The notes under the pieces: generated by a model
The model's input: only the letters and a program-made list of their open reading frames with translations
What the model was told of the DNA's origin: nothing
The model's database searches: none
Program-made: the position numbers and the translations under genes
Shown: positions 27,670 to 38,586 of the stretch, piece after piece
Position numbering within the stretch: position 1 is the first letter of the stretch
Layout of the letters: each line of letters opens with the position of its first letter
Assembly (NCBI GenBank): GCA_016201045.1
Contig: JACQDM010000005.1
Location: 124,001-188,000, forward strand
Source of the DNA: Afipia sp.
GTDB taxonomy: Bacteria > Pseudomonadota > Alphaproteobacteria > Rhizobiales > Xanthobacteraceae
Length of the DNA: 64,000 nucleotides
Reading direction: 5' to 3'

Positions 27670-28377
27670 ATGGTTAACGGCCTGCAAAACCGGCGAGATG
27701 ACCTTGCCATAACGCCCTTCGGAGCAGCGGCGAGCAGCCCCGTTGAATGGCGGATTTCCGAGGCCCCCGTCCCTTACGGCGAGGCCGTAGATGTCATGGA
27801 AACTCGCGCTGCGGCGATCGCAGCCGGTCACGCGCCGGAGCTCGTGTGGCTGCTGGAGCACCCGCCTCTCTACACGTCCGGCACCAGCGCCAATGCGTCT
27901 GACCTGCTCGATGCGAAGTTTCCGGTTTTCGCGACCGGACGCGGCGGGCAGTTCACCTATCACGGCCCCGGACAGCGCGTGGTCTATCTGATGCTCGACC
28001 TCAAAAGGCGGAGGCCGGATGTCCGCGCCTATGTCGCCAATCTGGAGCAACTCGCAATCCAGACCCTTGCGGCATTCAACGTGCGCGGCGAACGGCGTGA
28101 GGACCGCGTCGGCGTGTGGGTCAAACGGCCGGAAAAAAGCACCAGTCACGAAGACAAGATCGCCGCGATTGGAGTGCGGTTGAAGCGCTGGGTGACTCTG
28201 CACGGCATCTCGATCAACGTCGAACCGGATCTGTCCCACTTTGCGGGCATCGTGCCGTGCGGCGTCGAGGACACGCACTTCGGCGTCACGAGTCTGGTCG
28301 ATCTCGGCCTGCCCGCGACAATGCACGACGTCGACGTCGCTCTGAAAAAATCCTTCAGCGAAATCTTCGGCGGCTAA
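27670..28377 (+). CDS. lipB: lipoyl(octanoyl) transferase LipB
   Basis: LipB moves octanoate from acyl carrier protein to lipoyl domains. The 235-residue enzyme has [12 protein letters not shown] (91-102), the active-site Lys163 in [10 protein letters not shown] and the catalytic Cys197 in [11 protein letters not shown]. The first 20 residues are an extension beyond the usual start. The ATG at 27670 lies 43 bp from the divergent FliN-like start, so promoters must overlap. Its TAA stop overlaps the convergent acylphosphatase stop. Confidence 0.96.
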   Translation: MVNGLQNRRDDLAITPFGAAASSPVEWRISEAPVPYGEAVDVMETRAAAIAAGHAPELVWLLEHPPLYTSGTSANASDLLDAKFPVFATGRGGQFTYHGPGQRVVYLMLDLKRRRPDVRAYVANLEQLAIQTLAAFNVRGERREDRVGVWVKRPEKSTSHEDKIAAIGVRLKRWVTLHGISINVEPDLSHFAGIVPCGVEDTHFGVTSLVDLGLPATMHDVDVALKKSFSEIFGG

Positions 28378-28673
28378 ATCGACGGAATTTCGGAGAAGGA
28401 TTCTCCGTGTCGACGCAAATTCAATTCGCTGTCGGACGCCTGCTCAACGTTCAGCGTTGCGACCTGTGCGGAAGGCGGCCCTCGCTTGCACGCTTCCGTC
28501 AAAGCCGCAACCGCCCTCGCCGGACCCGCAGCTAGAACTTCCACTGACCCGTCGCGCCTGTTGCGAACCCAGCCTTCGACGCCGAAGTCCTTGGCGGCGC
28601 GGCGCGTCCAATAACGGAAGCCGACGCCCTGCACTCTTCCCCTGATCGAAAGCCGTTGCACCAGTCGCGCCAT
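28374..28673 (-). CDS. acyP: acylphosphatase
   Basis: A 99-residue enzyme that hydrolyses acyl phosphates. The active-site loop [14 protein letters not shown] holds the catalytic Arg20, and Asn38 in [13 protein letters not shown] completes the site; both are intact. It is read just after the pccA region on the same strand (18 bp gap), so it may share the pccA transcript. The stop overlaps lipB by four bases. Confidence 0.93.
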   Translation of the reverse strand: MARLVQRLSIRGRVQGVGFRYWTRRAAKDFGVEGWVRNRRDGSVEVLAAGPARAVAALTEACKRGPPSAQVATLNVEQASDSELNLRRHGESFSEIPSI

Positions 28674-28691
28674 GCGCGCCTCCGCAAGCTG

Positions 28692-30707
28692 CTAGGCGAA
28701 TTCGAGTATCAACGCATCGACAGCCAAGGTTGCACCCGGCGTCGCGTGAATTTTTTTGACCGTTCCGTCCCGCTCGGCGCGAAGCACGTTCTGCATTTTC
28801 ATCGCTTCGACGACCGCAAGCGTTTCGCCGGCCTTGACCTCCTGCCCCTCGTTGACGGCAATCGACACAACGAGACCGGGCATCGGGCAAAGCACCTTTT
28901 TGCCGGTGTCGGCTTTCGACACCACCGGCATCAGCCGCGCGGACGCAGCTTCGGCTTCGGTAAAAACCTGCGAAGTCACTTCATAGCCTTGGTAGGACAG
29001 CTTGAATCCGTTCGGCACCGGCCGCACCTGGATTGCAAGCGTTTGTCCGTCGAGCGTTCCATGCCACACGCCCTCGCCCGGCTTCCAGTCCGACACCAGC
29101 GCGTGCGAATGACCAAGCGCGCCATTGGCGTCGGCGAACCTGACCGAAATCTTGTTCCCTTCTCTCGCAACATCGAGCACGAGTTCGTCGCGGTCGAGCC
29201 AAACCGAGCGGCGGCGCTCGCGCGAAACCGCGCGTCCGTTCATTTGACCTGAGATCTGGCGCTTGCGTTCACCGAGAATATGATCGATCGCGGCTGCGAC
29301 CGCCGCCATGCGCCCCGCGACCTCGCCGTCGGGCGTTCGCGGTCCGAACCCCTTCGGAAATTCCTCCGCGATGAAACCCGTCGACAGATTTCCGCTGCGC
29401 CAGCGCGGATGATTCATCAACGCAGAGAGGAATGGAATGTTGTGACGGATACCATCGACGTAGAACGCATCCAGCGCGTGGGACTGCGCCTCGATCGCCG
29501 CCGCACGTGACGGCGCGTGGGTGACCAGTTTAGCGATCATCGGATCGTAGTAGATCGAGATTTCGCCGCCTTCGTAGACGCCCGTATCGTTGCGGACAGT
29601 CACACCGTCGGTTTTCGATTCTTCGGGCGGCCGATATTTCACCAGTCGCCCGATAGATGGCAAGAAATTACGGAACGGATCTTCCGCATAGACGCGCGAC
29701 TCCACCGCCCATCCGGTCAATGCGATGTCTTTTTGCGACAGCGCCAGCTTCTCTCCGGCAGCGACGCGGATCATCTGCTCAACGAGATCGACGCCCGTGA
29801 CGAGTTCGGTCACCGGATGTTCGACCTGAAGACGCGTGTTCATTTCGAGAAAGTAGAAACTCTTGTCCTGCCCCGCGACGAATTCCACGGTGCCCGCCGA
29901 GTCGTAGTTCACGGCCTTTGCAAGCGCGACGGCCTGCTCGCCCATCTTGCGGCGCGTATTCTCGTCGAGCAGCGGCTACGGAGCTTCTTCGATCACTTTC
30001 TGATTGCGGCGCTGAATCGAACATTCGCGCTCACCGAGGTAAATGACATTGCCGTGTTTGTCGCCCAGTACCTGAATTTCGATATGGCGCGGGTCGACGA
30101 TGAATTTCTCGATGAATACGCGGTCATCGCCGAACGATGATTTCGCTTCGGCTTTCGCGAGATTGAACCCTTCGGCGACTTCGGAGGTCGAATGCGCGAT
30201 GCGCATGCCTTTGCCGCCGCCACCGGCAGACGCTTTTATCATCACCGGATAGCCGATCTCATCAGCAATCTTGACGGCGTGTTTGTCGTCTTCGATGACG
30301 CCGAGATGACCCGGCACCGTCGAAACCTTTGCCTTGGCGGCAGCCTTCTTGGACTCGATCTTGTCGCCCATCGCGGCGATAGCACCGGGATTGGGTCCAA
30401 TGAAAACGATGCCGGCTGCTTCCAGCGTGCGCGGGAACGCCTCGCGTTCGGACAGAAATCCGTAGCCCGGATGCACAGCCTCCGCGCCCGTCTTCTTGCA
30501 GGCGTCGACAATTTTTTCGATGACCAGATAGCTCTCCGCCGCCTGCGGTGGGCCGATATAGACAGCCTCGTCAGCCACCTCGACGTGGAGTGCATCGCGG
30601 TCGGCGTCGGAATAGACCGCGACCGTCTTAATCCCCATCAGACGCGCCGTTTTGATGACCCGGCAGGCGATCTCGCCGCGATTTGCGATCAGTATCTTTT
30701 TGAACAT
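28692..30707 (-). pseudogene. pccA: propionyl/acyl-CoA carboxylase biotin carboxylase subunit, interrupted by an amber codon
   Basis: The alpha subunit of an acyl-CoA carboxylase, 671 codons from ATG 30707 ([20 protein letters not shown]). It contains the biotin carboxylase domain (about 1-450), a linker domain and a biotinyl domain with VVEAMKMQN (Lys637). A single TAG at 29978-29976 replaces codon 244, where relatives read Ser in KVIEEAPSPLLDE. One base change from TCG would explain it, and the frame is otherwise intact on both sides. The stop lies inside the ATP-grasp region, so neither half alone should work as a biotin carboxylase. Restart at ATG 29945 is possible. A sequencing error cannot be excluded. 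The partner pccB lies 31 kb away and is intact. Confidence 0.88.
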
Positions 30708-30873
30708 CTGGCTTTGCTTGATTGACACGCGGCTTGAGGGCGGAATTGAGTTTGATACATTCGGATGCCGCAATTTGGCATGCGCCGCAACTTGTAACAA
30801 TTCCGTCGCATCAGAAAACTACAAGGTCGGCGGGCCCGCATGGCTGGCCCGATCGGCCCGCCGGGAGAAAAAT

Positions 30874-32724
30874 ATGCATCGCAGCGTCGTTGTGGCCTCC
30901 GCCTGTCTACTCGCAGCTTCGTTTTCATCCGCCCTCGCCCAGAACGACCGGCCCAGAAACCTTGTCCTGTTCATTCCGGATGGACTACGCGCCCTAGTGG
31001 TCACGCCGGATACTGCGCCCGCGATGGCTGCAATCCGCGACAAGGGAATCAATTTCAAGAATTCGCATTCGCTATTTCCGACGTTCACAATGGCTAACGG
31101 CTCGGCTATGGCGACCGGCCACTACCTCGGCGATACGGGTACATTCAGCAACACGATCTATACAGCGTATCCGGTCGCCGCAGTCGGTGGGACGGTAACA
31201 CCGTTCATCGAAAACGATGCCGTGCTCGGCGATGTCGATGAGCATTTCAAAGGCAACTACATCAACGAAGAAACAATTCTAAAACTTGCTCGCGACAAGG
31301 GATACAGCACGGCGGCTATCGGCAAACTCGGTCCCACATTGATATTCGACCACACCGACCGTGCAGATCGAGACGGATTGCATTCGATCATCCTCGACGA
31401 CTCCACAGGGCACAAAAACGGCGTGCCGCTTTCGCAGGAAATGAAAGACGCACTGACGAAAGCAAATCTTCCGCTGGAAACGCCGTCGCGCGGAGAAAAT
31501 GGCAAAGCCGGCGACTTCAAGACACCGGGCACGCTTGTCGCCAACACCGTGCAGCAGGCCTACATGGCGGACGTGGCAACGAAGGTTGTGCTCCCGATAT
31601 TCAAGGCGCGCAACAAGCCATTCGTTCTCGTATATTGGTCACGCGACCCCGACGGCGTGCAGCACAATCAGGGCGACAGCCTGAACACGATCACGCCCGG
31701 CATCAACGGACCGACAACGATGGCGGGCATCAAGAACGCCGACAACAATCTGGCGCAGCTACGCAAAGCGCTGGATGATCTCGGTCTCGCCGACAGCACC
31801 AATATCATGATCTCGGCCGATCACGGCTTCTCCACCATCTCAAAAGAAAGCAAAACAAGCCCGGCGGCGAAAATTCAATATGACGATACGCCGAAAGATT
31901 TTCTGCCGATGGGGTTCGTTTCTATCGATCTCGCCAAAGCGCTAGGTATGCCGCTGTTCGATCCCAACGAAAAGAATGCGCGCGTCGAAGACAACAAGCA
32001 TCCGAAAGCAGGCAACGGCTTGCTTGGCAAGAATCCATCAAAGCCGGACGTCGTTATCGCCACCAACGGCGGGTCAGATCTGATTTATCTGCCAAATAAT
32101 GATCGCAAGCTGGCCATCCGCGTCGTCAACGCCTTGATGGCCCAGGACTATACCAGCGGCATCTTCGTTCACGACGATCTGGGCCGTATCGCCGGCACTT
32201 TGGCAATGTCACTGCTTAGTCTGAAGGGTTCTGCGGTCGTCCCGCATCCGTCCATCGTCGTCAATTTCCGCTCGTATTCATCGGGCTGCGATGAACCGAC
32301 GACCTGCTCTGTGTCCGTCGCAGATACAGTTCTCCGCCAGGGTCAGGGCATGCACGGCAGCTTCAGTCGCGGCGACACCAGAAATTTCATGGCTGCTATC
32401 GGACCCGACTTCAAATCCGGTTACGTCAACGAGCTCCCCGTGAGCAACGCGGATGTCGGCGTGACCGCCGCCAAATTGCTCGGCCTGTCGCCAACAACAA
32501 AAGGCAATTTGCTGGGTCGCGTGATGACAGAAACGATGCCGAACGGGACTACTCCGCAGGCGTTCAAAGGAATCGTAACCTCACAGCCGTCAGCCAATGG
32601 ATTGCGGACGGTCCTGAATTTCCAGCGCGTCGGCGCACAGCGCTATTTCGATGCGGCCGGATTTCCCGGACGAACGGTCGGACTGGAAACCGAGGGCTCA
32701 AAACAGAAAACGGCGGGAAACTGA
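30874..32724 (+). CDS. secreted alkaline phosphatase-superfamily phosphodiesterase
   Basis: A 616-residue exported enzyme. After the signal peptide (about 1-22) comes NLVLFIPDGLRALVV with the metal-binding Asp, the likely nucleophile Thr in SLFPTFTMANGSAMATGHYLG, and later metal ligands MISADHGFST and GMHGSF. This matches the type I phosphodiesterase/nucleotide pyrophosphatase branch. The substrate is unknown. The ATG at 30874 has GGGAG upstream and starts the signal peptide; longer frames overlap the divergent pccA promoter. Confidence 0.87.
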   Translation: MHRSVVVASACLLAASFSSALAQNDRPRNLVLFIPDGLRALVVTPDTAPAMAAIRDKGINFKNSHSLFPTFTMANGSAMATGHYLGDTGTFSNTIYTAYPVAAVGGTVTPFIENDAVLGDVDEHFKGNYINEETILKLARDKGYSTAAIGKLGPTLIFDHTDRADRDGLHSIILDDSTGHKNGVPLSQEMKDALTKANLPLETPSRGENGKAGDFKTPGTLVANTVQQAYMADVATKVVLPIFKARNKPFVLVYWSRDPDGVQHNQGDSLNTITPGINGPTTMAGIKNADNNLAQLRKALDDLGLADSTNIMISADHGFSTISKESKTSPAAKIQYDDTPKDFLPMGFVSIDLAKALGMPLFDPNEKNARVEDNKHPKAGNGLLGKNPSKPDVVIATNGGSDLIYLPNNDRKLAIRVVNALMAQDYTSGIFVHDDLGRIAGTLAMSLLSLKGSAVVPHPSIVVNFRSYSSGCDEPTTCSVSVADTVLRQGQGMHGSFSRGDTRNFMAAIGPDFKSGYVNELPVSNADVGVTAAKLLGLSPTTKGNLLGRVMTETMPNGTTPQAFKGIVTSQPSANGLRTVLNFQRVGAQRYFDAAGFPGRTVGLETEGSKQKTAGN

Positions 32725-32734
32725 TCCCGCCGTT
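32705..32734 (-). terminator. terminator for the minus-strand membrane protein gene
   Basis: AACGGCGGGA (32709-32718) pairs with TCCCGCCGTT (32725-32734) around a 6-nt loop. On the minus strand it is followed by TTTTCTGTTTT. Half of the stem and the loop lie inside the last codons and stop of the plus-strand phosphodiesterase gene. Confidence 0.7.
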
Positions 32735-32754
32735 CCATCTGAATCTATTCCAAA

Positions 32755-33351
32755 TCACATTCCGAGATCGACGATATTTGGAATTTGCTGCGCGAGGGGA
32801 AGCGTCGCTGCGCCGATGAGCGTTGCGACCAGCATCATCAGCGTGCGGTTGCTACGGCGTTTACCGCGCATTTGACTCGCAATCCACTCCAGCACTTCGA
32901 TATCGACATTGACCGACCGGGTCGGTGCCCAGCTTTCAATCGCGGTATCAGGTGACAATGCGACCGATCGCGGGGGCACCGGCAATCCCGAAGCAGATGC
33001 GGCGTGATGAACAACCGCTTTGGCAAACAGGTCGTCGAAGCGTCCATCGTCACTGCGCTCTGACGCGGCATTGTCGATTTCGAACAGTGCTTCAGCCTCT
33101 TCGCGACTGACGGGCTGACTAGCGACGGCAGCGGCAGTGAGGATGCGGGCGCACCATGCGACATCGTATGCATCGAGGGCGCGTGAAAAATGAACGCGTC
33201 CCTTGGTCGTCGGGCCCTCGCCCGTGATGACGCCGTCGCGAACGAATGCGAGAGCGTGAGCGGCCACAGCGCGGTCTGCAATTGGTGAAGTTTCGATAGT
33301 GCGGATCAGGTCGGACAAGGCTCCATTCGGAGCCGTATTGGCGGCAGGCAT
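32755..33351 (-). CDS. tail-anchored protein of unknown function
   Basis: A 198-residue protein, mainly helical and soluble, with one hydrophobic segment near the C-terminus (about 168-190, TLMMLVATLIGAATLPL) preceded by a basic GKRRSNR stretch. This looks like a C-tail anchor. No family is recognised. The region LDAYDVAWCARILTAAAV and EEAEALFEIDNAAS is the most conserved-looking part. It has its own terminator, and a 394-bp intergenic region on the other side. Confidence 0.65.
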   Translation of the reverse strand: MPAANTAPNGALSDLIRTIETSPIADRAVAAHALAFVRDGVITGEGPTTKGRVHFSRALDAYDVAWCARILTAAAVASQPVSREEAEALFEIDNAASERSDDGRFDDLFAKAVVHHAASASGLPVPPRSVALSPDTAIESWAPTRSVNVDIEVLEWIASQMRGKRRSNRTLMMLVATLIGAATLPLAQQIPNIVDLGM

Positions 33352-33745
33352 TTCAGGTCTTCACTTTTCTATTTTTGACATTCCGCAGCATTTTCATCTG
33401 CGTGTTAATGATGTGTTAACGGAGCGATTGCGCAGGTTTTTCCTCTTCCGATGGTTGCCGTTTGGTCTCAGTCGGAAAACCGGCGGATCACGCCAAGTGC
33501 CTGCGCGACCCGGCTTCGGTGGGGCGCATCAATGGCGGATTCGGGGCATCTTCGTTTACGCGACCGAAAATCCGCAGGCGGGCCTTTCCGGCAACGCCGC
33601 CGAAACCAGTAGAAATTTTCAGAGAGCGGGCGCCGGATGAAATGATATTGTCCTTTTGCTGCAGCCATTCCGCTTTGGCGCAAAAATCGCTATATCATTT
33701 GAGTATCAGAAATTCCCTTTTAACTCCAAATAGATGAGGCCGGAC
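33352..33745. other. divergent intergenic region upstream of the peroxiredoxin gene
   Basis: About 390 bp between two divergent genes. I see no gene with a ribosome binding site. The first 60 bp are AT-rich and hold TTGACA at about 33376 without a good -10 partner. The stretch 33660-33730 before the peroxiredoxin is also AT-rich and likely holds its promoter. No regulator site could be named. Confidence 0.55.
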
Positions 33746-34405
<660 letters not shown>

Positions 34406-34460
34406 ATAACCGCTGCGCCGCAGCGATTATTTGAATCGGATTGCGATCCGTCAAAAACAA

Positions 34461-34490
34461 GGGACGCCGTCGCGGCGTCCCTCTTCATTT
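34461..34490. terminator. terminator between peroxiredoxin and DUF2177 genes
   Basis: GGGACGCCG (34461-34469) pairs with CGGCGTCCC (34473-34481) around a 3-nt loop, followed by a T-rich run to 34491; an A-rich run precedes it. A second imperfect hairpin (34404-34430) lies closer to the peroxiredoxin stop. It can serve both convergent genes. Confidence 0.8.
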
Positions 34491-34519
34491 TAGCAAACGC
34501 GAAATCCTCACGCGAGCGA

Positions 34520-34921
34520 TCACATTCGCGGCGCGAGCCAGTCTGCGACCAGCAGCCCGAGCGCCGATGAGACGGCCGTGACGAATGATCCCCACGTCAC
34601 GTCGACAACAACCACCGGCCATGTCCAGTGCTTCAGCAGCGAAATGCTGGTGAGATCGAACGTCATGTAGCAGAAGAATCCGAACAGCGCGCCGTAGAGC
34701 AAAGTCGATTGCCACGTCGCGCCGGGCGATCCACTCACGAAAATCAAAACGCCGAGCACGTAGAGTGCGTAGAACAGCAGCGCCGGTCCCGGCTTGACGG
34801 TGCCGAGCATGTCGCCGACCTGCGATGTGAAAAAACCCTTCGCGACCAGTCCAAGAAACAGAAAATCGATCGGAAGAATCAAAAACAGCGTTGCCAAATA
34901 AAGAATGACGTTACGCTTCAT
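34520..34921 (-). CDS. DUF2177 family membrane protein
   Basis: A 133-residue protein with four membrane segments (about 6-28, 48-65, 74-92, 105-128) and the DUF2177 marks LILPIDFLFLG, GALFGFFCYMTFDLTSISLL and WPVVVVDVTWGSFVT. Function is unknown. The ATG at 34921 starts the first segment; upstream codons add nothing conserved. Confidence 0.87.
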   Translation of the reverse strand: MKRNVILYLATLFLILPIDFLFLGLVAKGFFTSQVGDMLGTVKPGPALLFYALYVLGVLIFVSGSPGATWQSTLLYGALFGFFCYMTFDLTSISLLKHWTWPVVVVDVTWGSFVTAVSSALGLLVADWLAPRM

Positions 34922-35124
34922 GCGCCGCTCCCAAATCCCTGTAATCAATGACCTTTATACGCGAGCCAAGCCGAAAAGTTTCAAAATCCGCGCGCAATGG
35001 CGGAATGGTGACGGACTTGGAATCGAGTGGCGGAAATGCGGCGGGCTGGATGACATGTCAACGGCCGCACGAAAACGCCTCCGGTTTCGATCCGGAGGCG
35101 CTGGAGATAAAGAAACGCAGTGCG

Positions 35125-36861
35125 TCAGGCGGCGCGGACGCCGTCGAGGAAACGCGAGACTTCGGCTTTAAGCTGAAGACTGTCGCTGCATAGGCCCTGC
35201 GCCGATTTCAAAATCTGCTCGGAGGTCTCGCCCGTCTCGTTCGCGCCCGCCGCGACATTGCCGACATTGGTGGCGACGTCCGAGGTGACGGTCGCAGCTG
35301 CCTGCACGCTGCGCGCTATCTCCTGCGTTGCAGCACCCTGCTGATCGACTGCGGCGGCGATCGATGTCGCGATGTCGCTGATCCGTTCGATGGTCTGCCC
35401 GATCGCCTTGATGGCGGATACGGATTCCTGCGTCGCCATCTGCATGTTGGCGATGTGACTGCTGATCTCGTCGGTCGCGCGCGCCGTCTGACCGGCGAGC
35501 GTCTTGACTTCCTGCGCGACCACAGCAAAGCCGCGTCCTGCGTCGCCCGCGCGCGCGGCTTCGATGGTGGCATTGAGCGCGAGCAGATTGGTCTGCTCTG
35601 CAATCGACGTAATGAGCTTGACGACGTTGCCGATGCGGTCACCGGCCTTCGTCAGTTCAGCCATCCGTTCGTCCGTCGCGGTCGCTTGCTTCACGGCCTC
35701 GGCAGCGATGCCGTTGGATTCCTGAACGCGGCGGCTGATCTCGGTGATCGATGTCGCCATTTCTTCGGACGCTGAGGCGGCATTGCGAACATGCTCCGAC
35801 GCCTGCGTGGAGGCTTCGGCGGATTCGGTCGAGCGCTCGGCCGTCGCGCGCGCGGTGTCCGTGAGGTGACGCGCTGCGATCTCGAACTGATTGGACGAAC
35901 TCAAAACCTTTTCGATGATGCCGCCGACCTCACTCTGGAATTCATCGACGAAGCCGCGCAACTCGGTCTTGCGGCGCTCCGCAGCCTGCGCTTCGTCGCT
36001 CTTGCGTTCGGCCTCGAGCCGGCGTCGCTCCATCGAATTGTTCTTGAACACACCGATGGTGCGCGCAATCGCGCCGATCTCGTCGTGACGTTCGACGTGT
36101 CCGATCTGAACGTCCGGCTTGCCTTCGGCGAGCGAGGTCAGGGTCGTCGTCACCGATTTCAGCGGTCCGGTAATGCGGCGCACGGCCAGCATTGTCAGCA
36201 GCAGCACGAGCACGGCACCTGCCGCCGCTGCAATCGACATCATCGTCATGGCTTGGAACAACATTGCATCCATCGGAGCGGTTGCGATGCCGACATAGAG
36301 AATGCCGACGACCTTTCCGCCGGCATCGAACACCGGCTGATAGGCCGTGATGAACGCTTTGCCGAACAGGATGGCCGGCCCCTTGTAAGCCCGACCGCCG
36401 CGGATCACCGACTGGCCGGGATGATCGGCGGCGAGTTGCGTGCCGACGGCGCGGTCGCCGTTTTCCTTCTTGACGTTGGTGGTGCGGCGCACGAACTGCT
36501 TCGTCGCATCGTCATAGACGAAAATCGTTGCGGTACCGCCGACATAGGATGTCGTGCGGTCCACCGTCCCGTGTTCCTTGAAATCCGGCATCGCGGGGAT
36601 TTCGACCCGGCTCACGATGCCGTCCTTCACGGAGACCTTGGCCTGCGGATAGGCTTCAGCGAAGGCCAGCGACAGCGTCCGCAGGTTGGTCTCAATATCG
36701 GCTCTGGCGCGCGCGTCAAACTCGTTGCGCAGCGACCAGTAGGCCGCCCCCACCACCAGCGAGGTATTCACCGCAATGAGAACCGCGGCGCAGATGATGG
36801 CCTTGTTCCCGAGTTTCAACCTCAGGAAACCGAGAGATTCCCTGTTCAAGCCGAATGCCAT
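35125..36861 (-). CDS. methyl-accepting chemotaxis protein with periplasmic Cache domain
   Basis: A 578-residue chemoreceptor. One membrane segment near 20-42, a periplasmic Cache-type sensor (about 45-205, with [14 protein letters not shown] and [20 protein letters not shown]), a second membrane segment (about 207-232), HAMP (about 233-285), then the signalling coiled coil whose hairpin tip is [20 protein letters not shown] near residue 420. The sensor resembles Cache3/Cache2 domains that bind small organic acids. No C-terminal CheR-binding pentapeptide is seen; the end is RFLDGVRAA. No other che gene is in the window. Confidence 0.93.
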   Translation of the reverse strand: MAFGLNRESLGFLRLKLGNKAIICAAVLIAVNTSLVVGAAYWSLRNEFDARARADIETNLRTLSLAFAEAYPQAKVSVKDGIVSRVEIPAMPDFKEHGTVDRTTSYVGGTATIFVYDDATKQFVRRTTNVKKENGDRAVGTQLAADHPGQSVIRGGRAYKGPAILFGKAFITAYQPVFDAGGKVVGILYVGIATAPMDAMLFQAMTMMSIAAAAGAVLVLLLTMLAVRRITGPLKSVTTTLTSLAEGKPDVQIGHVERHDEIGAIARTIGVFKNNSMERRRLEAERKSDEAQAAERRKTELRGFVDEFQSEVGGIIEKVLSSSNQFEIAARHLTDTARATAERSTESAEASTQASEHVRNAASASEEMATSITEISRRVQESNGIAAEAVKQATATDERMAELTKAGDRIGNVVKLITSIAEQTNLLALNATIEAARAGDAGRGFAVVAQEVKTLAGQTARATDEISSHIANMQMATQESVSAIKAIGQTIERISDIATSIAAAVDQQGAATQEIARSVQAAATVTSDVATNVGNVAAGANETGETSEQILKSAQGLCSDSLQLKAEVSRFLDGVRAA

Positions 36862-36994
36862 ATCGAATGCCCCCGAAAACCGCCTGCAGAAAACGCTAAA
36901 CTTTGACAGTTCATGCTTACCGCTCCATTAACGAATGAGGCCAGGGCACCCCTTCGGCTGCTGCATGGCGCAATCGAGCTTCATGCGGGAATGA

Positions 36995-38479
36995 ATGGAA
37001 TCCGCGTTACTCATGGCAAGTTCTGCTTCCGCCGCGCCAATCATTGTCTGGTTTCGCGACGACCTCCGCCTCTCCGATCACCCAGCCCTTCACGCCGCCT
37101 CTGAGACCGGCGCGCCGCTGGTCTGCGTCTTCATCCTCGATGAAGAGAGTGCGGCACTCCGCCCTCCTTGCTCACGGCCGCGCGGCGGCGCATCGAAATG
37201 GTGGCTCGCGCAATCGCTCCGGGCGCTGGACGCTTCTCTCGAAAAACTTGGACAAACCCTCGTCCTTCGTCGCGGCACGGCGGCCGATGCGCTCTGCAAG
37301 CTCGCCGAGGAAACAGAAGCACAATCCGTTTTCTGCATCGGCATTGACATTGAATCGGAGAAGAAGCTCGAAGCGGATGTCGCTACTTCGCTCGGCAGGA
37401 ATGGAATCGCGCTGAAAGTCTTTCCGAGTGACTTGCTGGTGCAGCCTTCACGTATCCGCAATGCCGAAGGCCGAGGGCTGCGGGTGTTTACGCCGTTCTG
37501 GAAGCGTGTGTTGTCGATGGGCGATCCGGCGAAGCCGCTGCCTGCGCCAAAAAAAATCGCAGCAGGGCCAAAGGTCAAAAGCGGCGATCTGAAATCATGG
37601 AAACTCGAACCGGGGAGGCCCGATTGGGCCGGCGGCTTGCGCGAGACGTGGATGCCGGGAGAAGCAGCGGCGCAGAAACGGCTGAAGGATTTTCTCGACG
37701 GCGGCATCAAGGGCTACGCGACGCTGCGTGACCGGCCGGATCGCGATAACACCTCGCGCCTTTCCCCTCACCTGCGCTTCGGCGAAATCTCGCCGCGTCA
37801 GGTCTGGTATGCCGCGAACTTCGCCGCCGCGCGCAAGCCCGCGATTGCTGGCGACATAGCAAAATTTGTGAGCGAACTCGGCTGGCGCGAATTCTCAAGG
37901 CATCTGCTGCACGATCATCCGAATTTGGCGGAGAAAAATCTGCAGGAGTCGTTCGACGGATTTCCGTGGAAACGCGACACGAAGGCGTTGCGCGCTTGGC
38001 AGCGCGGCCTCACCGGCTATCCCATCGTGGACGCAGGCATGCGCGAACTCTGGCACACGGGCATCATGCACAACCGCGTGCGAATGGTCGTCGCGTCGTT
38101 TCTGGTCAAGCATCTCCTGATCGACTGGCGCGACGGCGAGAAATGGTTTTGGGATACGCTCGTCGATGCCGATCCCGGCAACAATCCGGCAAGCTGGCAG
38201 TGGGTTGCGGGTTCGGGCGCGGATGCAGCACCCTACTTTCGCGTGTTCAATCCGATTCTGCAGGGCGAGAAATTCGATCCCGACGGCACGTATGCCGCCA
38301 GATGGATTCCTGAACTCGCAAAGCTGCCCGCGAAATTCATTCACCAGCCGTGGGAAGCGACGCCGATGGAATTGGCTGCTGCGGGCGTCACGCTCGGCAA
38401 GAGCTATCCCGAGCCTATTGTCGATCACAAGGTTGGACGCGAACGTGCGCTGGCGGCTTATCAGAAGACGCGGGGATAA
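36995..38479 (+). CDS. phrB: deoxyribodipyrimidine photolyase
   Basis: A 494-residue light-dependent repair enzyme for cyclobutane pyrimidine dimers. The N-terminal antenna domain starts IVWFRDDLRLSDHPAL. The FAD domain is complete: LSPHLRFGEISPRQVW, ELGWREFSRHLL, then TGYPIVDAGMRELWHTGIMH and NPASWQWVAGSGADAAPYFR. These are class I CPD photolyase signatures. A second ATG at 37013 is possible; the first has a better purine-rich stretch upstream. An 86-bp palindromic repeat follows the gene. Confidence 0.94.
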   Translation: MESALLMASSASAAPIIVWFRDDLRLSDHPALHAASETGAPLVCVFILDEESAALRPPCSRPRGGASKWWLAQSLRALDASLEKLGQTLVLRRGTAADALCKLAEETEAQSVFCIGIDIESEKKLEADVATSLGRNGIALKVFPSDLLVQPSRIRNAEGRGLRVFTPFWKRVLSMGDPAKPLPAPKKIAAGPKVKSGDLKSWKLEPGRPDWAGGLRETWMPGEAAAQKRLKDFLDGGIKGYATLRDRPDRDNTSRLSPHLRFGEISPRQVWYAANFAAARKPAIAGDIAKFVSELGWREFSRHLLHDHPNLAEKNLQESFDGFPWKRDTKALRAWQRGLTGYPIVDAGMRELWHTGIMHNRVRMVVASFLVKHLLIDWRDGEKWFWDTLVDADPGNNPASWQWVAGSGADAAPYFRVFNPILQGEKFDPDGTYAARWIPELAKLPAKFIHQPWEATPMELAAAGVTLGKSYPEPIVDHKVGRERALAAYQKTRG

Positions 38480-38490
38480 TTTGCAAAGTT

Positions 38491-38576
38491 GTCATGGCCG
38501 GGCTTGTCCCGGCCATCCCGATAACAACGCGCTGTGCCATATCAATCGGGATCGCCGGGATAAACCCGGCGATGAC
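38491..38576. repeat. 86-bp intergenic palindromic repeat, copy 1
   Basis: Bounded by GTCAT and ATGAC. It folds into two hairpins: ATGGCCGGG/CCCGGCCAT at the left and ATCGCCGGG/CCCGGCGAT at the right, joined by an AT-richer spacer. A copy of identical length is at 60703-60788 and a half copy at 59934-59962. It lies between phrB and the DUF4239 gene. Confidence 0.85.
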
Positions 38577-38586
38577 TAACACTTGC

